Shown one piece after another: positions 36,573 to 44,803 of a stretch of DNA of 64,000 bases. How positions within the stretch are numbered: position 1 is the first letter of the stretch; every line of letters starts with the position of its first letter. Origin of the DNA: G963422445 sp963422445. Lineage in GTDB: Bacteria; Pseudomonadota; Alphaproteobacteria; Thalassobaculales; Thalassobaculaceae. The stretch is taken from positions 558,001 to 622,000 of the forward strand of contig OY729512.2 in the NCBI GenBank assembly GCA_963422445.2, given 5' to 3'. The notes beneath the pieces were generated by a model. That model worked only from the letters and a program-made list of their open reading frames with translations. It was not told the DNA's origin and did no database searches. Made by a program: the position numbers and the translations under genes.

Positions 36573-37754
36573 TAGTGTCCTGATTCCAAAGTTCGTACCG
36601 TTATGATGTTGCGGCTGCAGCGGTTTCGAGGGTCCTGAGGCAGAAGCGCTTGATGGACGCCAGGATTTCATCGGCTGTCTTGTGCCAGCGGAAGGGCTTG
36701 GGGTCCTCGTTGACGGTGTCGATGTACCCGGTGATCGCCTGCTCCAGCTCGACGGTCGATCGGTGAACCCCGCGCCGGATCTGCTTCTCTGTCAGATCGG
36801 CGAAGAAGCGCTCGACTTGGTTGAGCCACGAGGCAGAGGTCGGGGTGAAGTGAACATGCCAGCGCGGTCGCCGGGCGAACCAGTCGCGGATCGTCTTCGT
36901 CTTGTGGGTCGAGTAGTTGTCCATGACGATGTGGATCTCGAGGTCGGGCGGCACGTTAGCCTCGACGTGATCCAGGAACTTGCGGAACTCCACGCTGCGG
37001 TGGCGCCGATAGCACTGTCCGATGACCTTGCCTGTGGCGACGTCAAGGGCTGCGAAGAGCGAGGTCGTGCCGTTGCGCTTGTAATCGTGAGTGCGCCGCT
37101 CGACCTGCCCCGGGCGCAGCGGCAGCAGCGGCTGGGTGCGATCGAGGGCCTGAACCTGCGATTTCTCGTCCACGCAGAGGACCATGGCATGCTGCGGCGG
37201 GTCCACGTAGAGCCCCACGATGTCGCGCGTCTTGTCCACGAAGTAGGGGTCTGCCGAGAGCTTGAAGGTCTCGCTCCTGTGCGGCTGAAGGGAAAAGGCT
37301 CGCCAGATGCGATTGACCGTCGACGGCGCATACCCCGTCGCCTGCGCCATCGAGCGCGTGCTCCATTGGGTCGCGTCACGAGGCTTCTCCTCAAGCGTCT
37401 TGCGCACCACCTCGGCCACGGCGTCGTCATCGATGCGCCGGGGACGGCCGGAGCGCGGCTCGTCGTCAAGCCCGTCAAGACGATGCTCTGCGAAGCGATT
37501 GCGCCACTTCCTGGCGGTCTGGCTGGTCACGCCCAGCACGCTCCCAATCTGCACATTGGTAAGCCCTTCGGCCGCCAGCAGCACGATGTGCGCCCGATCG
37601 GACAGGCCTCGCCAGACTTTGCGCCCGCGCGCCAGCCGCTCAAGCTCGTTGCGCTCGTCCGCGCTCAGCTTGATCTCCACCGAAAGTCGCATCACCATGC
37701 CCCCCGAATCGACACCACCCCCTTAACAATACGAACTTTGCGTACAGGACACTA
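36573..37754 (-). mobile_element. IS630-family element 1 (intact)
   Basis: About 1.18 kb, bounded by TA bases (36573-36574, 37753-37754) with ends TAGTGTCCTGATTCC and the complement of TAGTGTCCTGTACGC. It shares its right TA with IS630 element 2, which lies head-to-tail. The transposase frame is complete. Confidence 0.9.
36601..37698 (-). CDS. IS630 transposase, element 1
   Basis: A 365-residue transposase. An N-terminal helix-turn-helix (LTNVQIGSVLGVTSQTARKW) is followed by a linker (GLDDEPRSGRPRRIDDDAV), then the DDE core: Asp in MVLCVDEKSQVQALDRTQP, Asp in HIVMDNYSTHKTKTIRDWF and Glu in ASWLNQVERFFADLTEKQI. Full length with no breaks, so it is probably functional. About 80 percent similar by eye to element 2. 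Confidence 0.93.
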   Translation of the reverse strand: MVMRLSVEIKLSADERNELERLARGRKVWRGLSDRAHIVLLAAEGLTNVQIGSVLGVTSQTARKWRNRFAEHRLDGLDDEPRSGRPRRIDDDAVAEVVRKTLEEKPRDATQWSTRSMAQATGYAPSTVNRIWRAFSLQPHRSETFKLSADPYFVDKTRDIVGLYVDPPQHAMVLCVDEKSQVQALDRTQPLLPLRPGQVERRTHDYKRNGTTSLFAALDVATGKVIGQCYRRHRSVEFRKFLDHVEANVPPDLEIHIVMDNYSTHKTKTIRDWFARRPRWHVHFTPTSASWLNQVERFFADLTEKQIRRGVHRSTVELEQAITGYIDTVNEDPKPFRWHKTADEILASIKRFCLRTLETAAAATS

Positions 37755-38930
37755 GTGTCCTAATTCCGAAGTTCGCACAGTTATGAGTGAGTTGGCGCGA
37801 GTTCGCGGGTTCTCAGTCAGAAGCGCTTGATGGCGGCGAGGATTTCGCCGGCCGACTTGTGCCGTCGGAACGGCTTGGGGTCCTCGTTGACCGCCTCGAT
37901 ATACTCGGTGATCGCCTGCTCGAGCTCAACGGTCGAGCGGTGCACCCCGCACCTGATCTGCTTCTCCGTCAGATTGGCGAAGAACCTCTCCACCTGGTTG
38001 AGCCATGAGGCAGATGTCGGGGTGAAGTGCACGTGCCAGCAAGGCCGCTTGGCGAACCCGTCGCGGACTTCCTTCGTCTTGTGCGTCGAGTAGTTGTCCA
38101 TGACGATGTGGATGTCGAGATCCTCGGGCACGTTGGCCTCGACGTGGTCCAGGAACCTGCGGAACTCCCGGCTTCGGTGGCGGCGGAAGCACTTGCCGAT
38201 GACCGCGCCGGTGGCGATGTCGAGGGCGGCGAACAGCGAGGTCGTGCCGTTGCGCTTGTCGTCATGGGTGCGTCGCTCGACCTGGCCAGGGCGCAGCGGC
38301 AGCAGTGGCTGTGTGCGATCAAGGGCCTGAACCTGGGATTTCTCGTCCAGACAGAGCACCATGGCATGCTGCGGCGGGTCCACGTAGAGCCCGACGATGT
38401 CGCGCACCTTGTCCACGAAGTAGGGGTCCGCAGACAGCTTGAAAGTCTCGCGCCGGTGCGGCTGCAGCGAAAAGGCCTGCCAGATACGGTGGATCGTCGA
38501 CGGCGCGTAGCCCGTTTCGCGGGCCATCGAGCGCGTGCTCCAGTGCGTCGCATCCCGAGGCTTCTCTTCAAGCGTCTTGCGCACCACCTCGGCCACGGCG
38601 TCATCATCGATGCACCGCGGGCGGCCGGGCCGCGGCTCGTCTTCGAGCCCGTCCATGCCCTGTTCGGCAAAACGGTTGCGCCACTTCCTGGCGGGGAGAT
38701 TGTTGATGTCGAGCGCGTTGGCGATTTGCACGTTGGTCAGCCCCTCGGCTGCCAGAAGCACAATGTGCACCCGATCCGACAGGGACCGCCAGACCTTTCG
38801 GCCCCGTGCAAGCCGTTCCAGCTCGCTACGCTCAACTTCACCCAGCTTGATCTCCGCCGACCGTCGCATCACAGTGCCCCCGCATCGCAAACCCCCTCAG
38901 AATTGTACGAATTACGAGAACGGGACACTA
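37753..38930 (-). mobile_element. IS630-family element 2 (intact)
   Basis: Directly adjacent to element 1; ends TAGTGTCCTAATTCC and the complement of TAGTGTCCCGTTCTC, with TA at 37753-37754 and 38929-38930. The CTAG at its right end is the target of IS5 copy B. Confidence 0.9.
37817..38890 (-). CDS. IS630 transposase, element 2
   Basis: A 357-residue transposase with the same domain order as element 1: HTH (LTNVQIANALDINNLPARKW), first Asp in MVLCLDEKSQVQALDRTQP, second in HIVMDNYSTHKTKEVRD and Glu in ASWLNQVERFFANLTEKQI. The start could be the internal ATG at 38869 (MRRSAEIKLGEVER). Intact. A diverged sister of element 1, so the tandem arose from separate insertions, not duplication. Confidence 0.92.
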   Translation of the reverse strand: MRCGGTVMRRSAEIKLGEVERSELERLARGRKVWRSLSDRVHIVLLAAEGLTNVQIANALDINNLPARKWRNRFAEQGMDGLEDEPRPGRPRCIDDDAVAEVVRKTLEEKPRDATHWSTRSMARETGYAPSTIHRIWQAFSLQPHRRETFKLSADPYFVDKVRDIVGLYVDPPQHAMVLCLDEKSQVQALDRTQPLLPLRPGQVERRTHDDKRNGTTSLFAALDIATGAVIGKCFRRHRSREFRRFLDHVEANVPEDLDIHIVMDNYSTHKTKEVRDGFAKRPCWHVHFTPTSASWLNQVERFFANLTEKQIRCGVHRSTVELEQAITEYIEAVNEDPKPFRRHKSAGEILAAIKRF

Positions 38931-38932
38931 GA

Positions 38933-39776
38933 ATAGTGTCGTCACGAAATACCAGCCCAGAGCGCCAGACACCGAATCTGCACCGCGGCAAGGAACGATG
39001 CGGCATTCTTGGCGTATCGCGTGGCAATCCCACGCCAACGCTTGAGCCACAGAAAGGCGTTCTCCACCAAATGCCGGCGCCGGTAGAGATGGACATCATA
39101 CGCTCTGGGGTGCTTGCGGTTGCGCTTCGGCGGAACCGCTGGAATAACTTCATGCTCCTCACAATAAGACAGGATGGCATTCGTGTCATAGGCCTTGTCC
39201 GCCAACAAATACTCGGCATCTATCCCTTCAATCAGCTCGACCGCTTGACTGCAATCTGCTGCCGTCCCCTCGGTCACCAACACCCGCACCGGCATCCCAT
39301 GCGCGTCCACAGCCAGGTGCAGCGTCGTGTTCAGCCCCCTTTTGTGCGATCCATCGCCTGATTGCCGCCGACCGCACCGCTCGCATGGGGATGGACCTTG
39401 AGATGACTGGTGTCAATCATCAGCCACTCATCGTCCGGCTCATCCACCAGAGGCTCCAGCAACGCCCCCCAGAGCCCCTTGTCCCGCCAGCGACAGAACC
39501 GACGATGGGTATTTTTCCAGTCTCCATAGTCTGGCGGCACATCACGCCAGGGAGCGCCGGTACGCAGAATCCAGAAGATCGCATTAATGAACCGTCGATT
39601 ATCCTGCGCCACCCCACCCCAACGTCCCGCTCGGCCAGGCAGATGAGGCTCCAACAACAGCCAGACCCTGTCCGAAATGTCGTGACGCCGATGAGCCATT
39701 CCCATGAGTCGCCTCCAGGAACCATCGAGTGAGTTCGACAGATAGTACAGATAAACATCACTCATGACGACACTAT
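38933..39776 (-). mobile_element. IS5-family (IS427-type) element, copy B
   Basis: An 844-bp element with ends ATAGTGTCGTCACG and the complement of ATAGTGTCGTCATG. CTAG stands on both sides (38928-38931 and 39777-39780), with one extra A on the left. Its left CTAG is the end of IS630 element 2, and its right CTAG supplies the stop codon of the IS1595-type relic. Confidence 0.92.
38942..39765 (-). CDS. IS5-type transposase orfA/orfB, candidate -1 frameshift
   Basis: orfA starts at the ATG at 39765 (MSDVYLYYLSNSLDGSWRRL) and includes AIFWILRTGAPWRDVPPDYG and the first Asp in DEWLMIDTSHLKVHPH, ending MDRTKGG. orfB continues in the -1 frame (KRGLNTTLHLAVDAHGMPVRV), with the second Asp in LLADKAYDTNAIL and the Glu in HLVENAFLWLKRW. 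The switch lies at an AAAAGGGGG run (39335-39343 on the opposite strand), a slippery site of the type known in IS427-group elements. No other damage seen. Confidence 0.85.
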
Positions 39777-40447
39777 CTAGTTGAGGGGATTTTGCCGGAG
39801 GTAGCGTAGCAGGGTTTTGTACTTGTCGGCATGGCGATGGTTGTATCGCCATTCGGTTTCCTGGAGGTGCAGGTGGAAGGTGTGTCTGGGCAATCCCTTG
39901 AACTTTGCCAGCCGGACCTTTGCTAACCCCCAGAAGCCCTCGATGCCGTTGATGTGGACGGTGCCATTTGCAAACTCGTCCTTGGAATGTTCGACGCGGA
40001 AGTGACCGTAGCCGAGATCGACCAGCCCGTTGTAGCCGCCCCAGCCATCGGAGTTGATGACGGTACGGGGGTCCACCCGGCCGCGGAGATGCCCTGCAGG
40101 GTCGGGCGGGAGCAGTCAGGCACGATCTCGGTGTAGACTTGGCCCTGGCGCTCGAAGATGCCGAAGACGACGGTCTTGCCGTAGGCGCCGCGCCCGCGCC
40201 TGCCCTTGACCCGGCGCGCCCCGAAGAAGCTCTCGTCGACCTCGACGATCCCGAACAGCGGACGCTGGGCCTCGCAGGCAGCCAGGATGCGTTCCCGCAA
40301 GCTGCGGTAGAACCGGTTCACGGTGTTGCGGTTCAGACCGCTCAGCGTCGCCGCCTGGAGGGCTGTCAGATCGGCGGCGAAGTAACGAACCAGCTCGCGG
40401 ACCTTGCCCTCAGAAATCCTCGAACGCCTCGCGTACTTGTTCTTCAT
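39777..40447 (-). pseudogene. IS1595-type transposase, frameshifted
   Basis: Starts MKNKYARRSRISEGKVRELV, has the HTH region and the catalytic VEVDESFFGARRVKGRRGRGAYG, then shifts frame near 40085 to continue RTVINSDGWGGYNGLVDLGY, HINGIEGFWGLAKVRLAKF and ETEWRYNHRHADKY. Catalytic residues (DE..., SDGW, E in IEGFW) are all visible across the two frames. The stop codon TAG is formed by the CTAG at the IS5 copy B junction. Confidence 0.82.
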
Positions 40448-40487
40448 TGCCATGCCTAGGCTTAGCACACATCACAAGACACTCAGC
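39777..40487 (-). mobile_element. IS1595-family element relic (ISSod11/IS1016-like)
   Basis: Lies between the CTAG of IS5 copy B and the CTAG of the IS5-group element. Its own ends show a weak inverted similarity (GTTGAGGGGATTTTG versus the complement of the right end GCTGAGTGTCTTGTG). Its transposase is frameshifted; see the pseudogene entry. Confidence 0.7.
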
Positions 40488-40491
40488 TAGG

Positions 40492-41638
40492 GAATGTCTG
40501 AACAAGTCGGTTTTTTCGTGTATACGGGTGTCGTGGCCCGTGGATGAAACGCCAGAGCCCATCGGGGACGTGTTGTCGTGCCAGGAAATGGGGATTTTGA
40601 TGCCCGAGCCGACCGTCCCCACGTCAGGCGGTGGCGTCGCGCCCCGCGATGAGCAGATTGGTGAACCCGAGCAGCACGGCGATGCGTTGCGTGGTCTTCG
40701 CCAGCCCCCGATAGCGCACCTTCGCGTAGCCGAAGTGGCGCTTCACATACAGGAACGGATGTTCCACCCTCGCCCGAACCGACGCCTTGCGCCTCTCCGA
40801 CGCCGCCGCCGGGCCCGCCTTGTCCAGCCCCCGGCGCTTGCCGGGCTTCATCGCCACCTCCCAGTCCACGTCCGTGTCCCGGTTCTCCGCGCGCTTGTCC
40901 ACCCCCTGATAGCCCGCGTCACCCCACACCTGCTCCTCGCCCCCGTGCAACAGCGCGTGCGCCGTCGCCACATCCGAGACATTCGCCGGCGTCGTCTCCA
41001 CGCTGTGCGTCAAGCCCGACTGCGCATCCACCCCGATGTGCGCCTTCATCCCAAAATGCCACTGATTGCCCTTCTTCGTCTGATGCATCTCCGGGTCCCG
41101 CTCGCCCTTGCGGTTCTTCGTCGACGACGGCGCGGCAATGAGACTCGCGTCCACGATCGTCCCCTTGCTCAAGCGGTGTCCGAGAGAGGCCAGATGCGCG
41201 TTGATCTCCTCGAACAGCGTCTCACCCAGACCATGCGTCTCCAGCAAGTGGCGGAAATGCAGGATCGTCGTCTCATCAGGCAACGCACCCGAGAGGCGCA
41301 GCCCCACAAACCGCCGTACCGACTCCACCTCGTAAAGCAGGTCCTCCATCCCAGGGTCGCTCAGATTGTAGAACAGCTGCACGCAGTGCACCCGCAGCAT
41401 CACGCTCAACGGATAGGGCCGCCGACCGCGCCCGGCCTTCGGGTCGAACGGCTCGATGCGGGCCTCCAGCCGCTCCCAGGGAACCCGCCCGTCCATCGTC
41501 TCGAGAAACACCTCGCGCCGCGTCCGGCGCGTCTTCAGGTCGTGCTCCAGCTCCGCAAACGTCGCTTGCTCCAGGGCTCGCACTCCACTCCGTCACCAAG
41601 AAACCAATTGTGACAGAGCCGACTTGTTCAGACAATCC
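40492..41638 (-). mobile_element. IS5-group insertion sequence, intact
   Basis: A 1147-bp element with near-perfect inverted ends (GGAATGTCTGAACAAGTCGG and the complement of GGATTGTCTGAACAAGTCGG) and CTAG duplicated on both sides (40488-40491, 41639-41642). The YTAR-type 4-bp target is standard for this group. Confidence 0.93.
40624..41583 (-). CDS. IS5-group transposase
   Basis: An intact 319-residue transposase. N-terminal region AGRGRRPYPLSVMLRVHCVQ, then ALPDETTILHFRHLLE, first Asp in KGTIVDASLIAAPSSTKNRKG, second Asp in VWGDAGYQGV and Glu in RARVEHPFLYVKRHFGYAKV. Length and motifs match IS5-group enzymes. Probably active. Confidence 0.94.
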   Translation of the reverse strand: MRALEQATFAELEHDLKTRRTRREVFLETMDGRVPWERLEARIEPFDPKAGRGRRPYPLSVMLRVHCVQLFYNLSDPGMEDLLYEVESVRRFVGLRLSGALPDETTILHFRHLLETHGLGETLFEEINAHLASLGHRLSKGTIVDASLIAAPSSTKNRKGERDPEMHQTKKGNQWHFGMKAHIGVDAQSGLTHSVETTPANVSDVATAHALLHGGEEQVWGDAGYQGVDKRAENRDTDVDWEVAMKPGKRRGLDKAGPAAASERRKASVRARVEHPFLYVKRHFGYAKVRYRGLAKTTQRIAVLLGFTNLLIAGRDATA

Positions 41639-41666
41639 CTAGGCAAGACCCAAATGATTATCAGCA

Positions 41667-43164
41667 GAGCTTCTTGCAAAATTGCCGGCCCGACCGGTTT
41701 TTTGCCTTCTCGAGGCTGATTTTGTTGTCGAGGGCCTGGGTTTCGGGGCCACCTCGTGGTCTGTTGTGTTTCCACAACAACAAGATACCGAGGAGGTGAC
41801 CCCGATGACCCTTGGCTCGACCCTATCCGATCCCTGGCACCAATTTCAAGGGGACCTTTTCCCTGCGTTGGCCGAGGCGGTCGGTCCTCTCCTCGAGACG
41901 CACAAGCGTTTCGTGACAGCTCTCGATCTCGTCAAGGTGGAGGGCTTCGTCGATGGGGTGTGGACCGGTCCGGGTCGGCCCCGGGAAGATCGCCGGGCGC
42001 TGGCCCGTGGCGTCATCGCCAAGGCGGTGTGGGGTCTGCCGACGACCCGCCATCTGATCGACAGGCTCAAGGTGGACCCGACGTTGCGCCGACTGTGCGG
42101 CTGGTCGCGTGTCGCGGAGATCCCGAGTGAAGCGACGTTTTCGCGGGCGTTTGCCGAATTTTCGCAATCCCGTCTTCCGGAGAGGATGCACGCGGCTCTG
42201 GTTGCAGAGACACTGGGCGATGCGCTCATCGGCCACGTGTCGAGGGACCCGACGGCCATCGAGGCCCGGGAGACGCCGGCCCCGACGCCGAAGGCCGGGA
42301 CGCCGAACCGCAAGCGCGGCCGGCCCCGCAAGGGCGAGGAGAGGACGAAGGAGCCTAGGCGTCTCGAACAGCAAGCGAACGGGATGGATCTCGATGAGAG
42401 GCTCGACGCGATGCCGAAGGTCTGCGATCACGGGGCAAAGAAGAATGCCAAAGGGGTCATGGAGGCTTGGCGCGGTTACAAGCTGCATATCGACACAGCA
42501 GACTGCGGGGTGCCGCTGAGGGCCATCCTCACCTCGGCATCCGTCCATGACAGCCAGGTCGCGATCCCGCTGGCGATGATGACCGCCGGGCGTGTGACCA
42601 ATCTCTACGATCTCATGGACGCGGCCTATGATGCCAGGGAGATCTACCAGATGAGCGAACGGCTTGGCCATGTTCCGATCATCGATGTCAATCCGCGCCG
42701 GGACAAGGACCTCAAGGAGGAGCGAGACCGGGAGGCCCGGGCCCGGCGTGCAATAGGCCATGTCGATCCCAAGACCGTGCGGGTCCGGATCCGGTCCGGT
42801 GTCGAGAGGACCAACGCCCGCCTCAAGGATGAGTTTGGCGGGCGCCATGTCCGCGTCCGTGGATATTCCAAGGTCGCCTGCCATCTCATGTTCGGCATCC
42901 TGGCCCTGGCGGCTGACCAGTTGATACGTCTCGCCGTCCCATAGCGCGGCTCCGACAACGCATACCGACCCTTCGCGGCCCTCTCGCAGAGAGGGACCCG
43001 GAGAGGTGTGTCCCGATGTCCGCAAAGGTCCCTGTTTGTTCTCATCGTCTCTGATGAGACACCGCGAATCCATGGATTCCGACCTCCAGGTGCAGAGGTG
43101 AACGGAAGCAACCGACCGATCCGGGCTCACCGGACCCTGGGGACAGGAATTTTGCAAGAGGTTC
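41667..43164 (+). mobile_element. 1.5-kb DDE insertion sequence, copy C
   Basis: A 1498-bp element flanked by perfect 4-bp duplications AGCA (41663-41666 and 43165-43168). Opposite orientation to copy B and nearly identical to it. Confidence 0.92.
41805..42944 (+). CDS. DDE transposase of the 1.5-kb element, copy C
   Basis: An intact 379-residue transposase, ATG at 41805 preceded by GAGGAGGTGACCCCG. Differences from copy B are few (for example DPKTVRVR against DPETVRVR, and the last residues AVP against AAP). All catalytic positions are retained. Confidence 0.87.
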   Translation: MTLGSTLSDPWHQFQGDLFPALAEAVGPLLETHKRFVTALDLVKVEGFVDGVWTGPGRPREDRRALARGVIAKAVWGLPTTRHLIDRLKVDPTLRRLCGWSRVAEIPSEATFSRAFAEFSQSRLPERMHAALVAETLGDALIGHVSRDPTAIEARETPAPTPKAGTPNRKRGRPRKGEERTKEPRRLEQQANGMDLDERLDAMPKVCDHGAKKNAKGVMEAWRGYKLHIDTADCGVPLRAILTSASVHDSQVAIPLAMMTAGRVTNLYDLMDAAYDAREIYQMSERLGHVPIIDVNPRRDKDLKEERDREARARRAIGHVDPKTVRVRIRSGVERTNARLKDEFGGRHVRVRGYSKVACHLMFGILALAADQLIRLAVP

Positions 43165-43192
43165 AGCATTTCATGAACTCGTCAACACGACC

Positions 43193-44344
43193 TAGTGGAT
43201 AGATCGTTACAAGTATATCCGTTATTATGTTCTTCTGATTTATCGATCACGGAGGTCTACAAGATGCGCCCTGGTGTTTCATTCACGCTCACTTCGGACG
43301 ACCGGCGTCGCCTTGAAACGGTTGTCTCGGACCCGAAGAGCCCGCAGACGCACGTCTGGCGGGCGCGCATCGTTCTTCTGAGCGATGATGGGATCGGCAG
43401 GATGGCCATCATGAGAGAGACCGGCAAGGCGAAGAACAGTGTCTGGCGCTGGCAGGACCGCTTCTATGGAAGACGGTGTGGACGGACTTCTGCGGGACAA
43501 GACGCGTCCGCCGGGCAAGACGCCTCCGGCTCCTGAGCCGGTGGCGAAGATCGTAGAGTTGACCCACACCTCGCCGCCTCACGCGGCGACCCACTGGACG
43601 CTGCGGGCGATGGCGAAGGCTGTGGGGGTGCCGCTTCGAGGGTCTGGGCGGTCTGGCAGGCGCATGGCCTGATGTCACACCGCTGGCGGCCGTTCACGCT
43701 TTCGAACGATCCCGCCTGCCTCGAGACGCTGACCGACATCGTCGGTCTCTCCGTTGCGCCGCCGGCTCACGCGGTCGTGCTGTCGATCGATGACAGGTCG
43801 TACAGTCAGGCCCGCGACCGCACACAGCCCGGTCTGCCGCTGAAGAAAGGCCGCGGCGCCACCATGACACATGATTCCAGGCGCAACGGCACGACGACGC
43901 TGTTTGCCGCCCTGACCGTGCTCGACGGCACGGTCATCGGCCAGCACGCCAGTCGGCATCGCCACCAGGAGTTCCCGAGATGCCGCAACCGCATCGAGTG
44001 CACGATACCCGCCGGCGTCCCGGTCCATGCCATCCTCGACACCGACGCCACTCACAAGCACAAGGACGTCCAGGTCTGGCTCGCACGCCATCCGCGCTGG
44101 ACCTTCCACGTCACCCCACCTCGAGCGCGTGGCTGAACGCGCTCGAAGGCGTTTTCGCCAAGCTGACACGACGCCGTCTCAAATACGGCGTCTTTCGCTC
44201 CGTACACGAACTCCAGGACGCCATCCGCCGCGTCAGCGACGAACACAACACCACCGAAGCCAAGCCCTTCGTCTGGACCGCCGATCCCGATACCATCATC
44301 GCCGCAAGAAAAAGAGGGTTCCAAATGTTGGAATCAATCCACTA
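43193..44344 (+). mobile_element. IS630-family element, broken copy B
   Basis: A 1152-bp element from TA at 43193-43194 to TA at 44343-44344, with CTAG at both ends. It is the right edge of the insertion-sequence island and the fullest copy of this IS630 type in the window, but its transposase is frameshifted. Confidence 0.88.
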
Positions 44345-44345
44345 G
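43264..44345 (+). pseudogene. IS630 transposase, frameshifted (copy B)
   Basis: Starts MRPGVSFTLTSDDRRRLETV. Frame changes occur near 43460, 43630 and 44122. The pieces give the HTH, the core (VVLSIDDRSYSQARDRTQPG), LDTDATHKHKDVQVWLARHP and the complete C-terminus LTRRRLKYGVFRSVHELQDA with FVWTADPDTIIAARKRG. The same first two frame breaks occur in copy A, so the lesions predate their duplication or reflect a shared ancestor. Confidence 0.85.
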
Positions 44346-44392
44346 CTATCGAGCCGCTGCAATCCGGCCGGAGGGTTTCGGAACTCTTGCCC

Positions 44393-44432
44393 GACATCCC
44401 GGGCCGCGGTCTCGACCGCGGCCCGGGATGTC
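44393..44432. terminator. 19-bp perfect palindrome downstream of rpsT
   Basis: GACATCCCGGGCCGCGGTC at 44393-44411 is followed after 2 bp by its exact complement (44414-44432). It lies 19 bp past the rpsT stop, so a terminator is the simplest role; no U-run follows on either strand. It marks the boundary between rpsT and the insertion-sequence island. Confidence 0.6.
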
Positions 44433-44451
44433 GAAGTCATTGTCGCCAGAC

Positions 44452-44718
44452 TCAGGCTGATATCGCCTTGATACGCTTTGTCAACCTCGACAGCTTCCGT
44501 GCCACCGTATTCCGGTGTAACACACCGCGGCTCACACCACGATGCATTTCCGGTTGCGCCCTCCGGAACGCCGCTATGGCTTCGGCGCCGTCACCGGAAG
44601 CGATCGCCGTCTCGACACGTTTGATGAACGTGCGGACCCGGGCGATGCGCGTATGGTTGATCCGACGGCGTTTATCATTGCGCCGAACGCGCTTTTTTGC
44701 CGATTGATGATGAGGCAT
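44452..44718 (-). CDS. rpsT: 30S ribosomal protein S20
   Basis: A 88-residue basic protein: MPHHQSAKKRVRRNDKRRRI, then RIARVRTFIKRVETAIASGD and a C-terminus with GVLHRNTVARKLSRLTKRIK. The order and spacing of these blocks are diagnostic of S20, which binds 16S rRNA early in 30S assembly. In many alphaproteobacteria it is directly beside dnaA; here 9.7 kb of insertion sequences lie between. Confidence 0.97.
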   Translation of the reverse strand: MPHHQSAKKRVRRNDKRRRINHTRIARVRTFIKRVETAIASGDGAEAIAAFRRAQPEMHRGVSRGVLHRNTVARKLSRLTKRIKAISA

Positions 44719-44803
44719 GGCTGACTATCCGGGTTCGTCCGATATTTGCGTGAGCGCAGATTATAGACAGGCCGCGTTCAACCGTCAATGCGATTTGCAA
44801 TCG

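Noticed and set aside
34612..43164. Composite transposon made of DDE copies B and C
   Set aside because: Each copy has its own different target duplication (CATG, AGCA), so they inserted independently.
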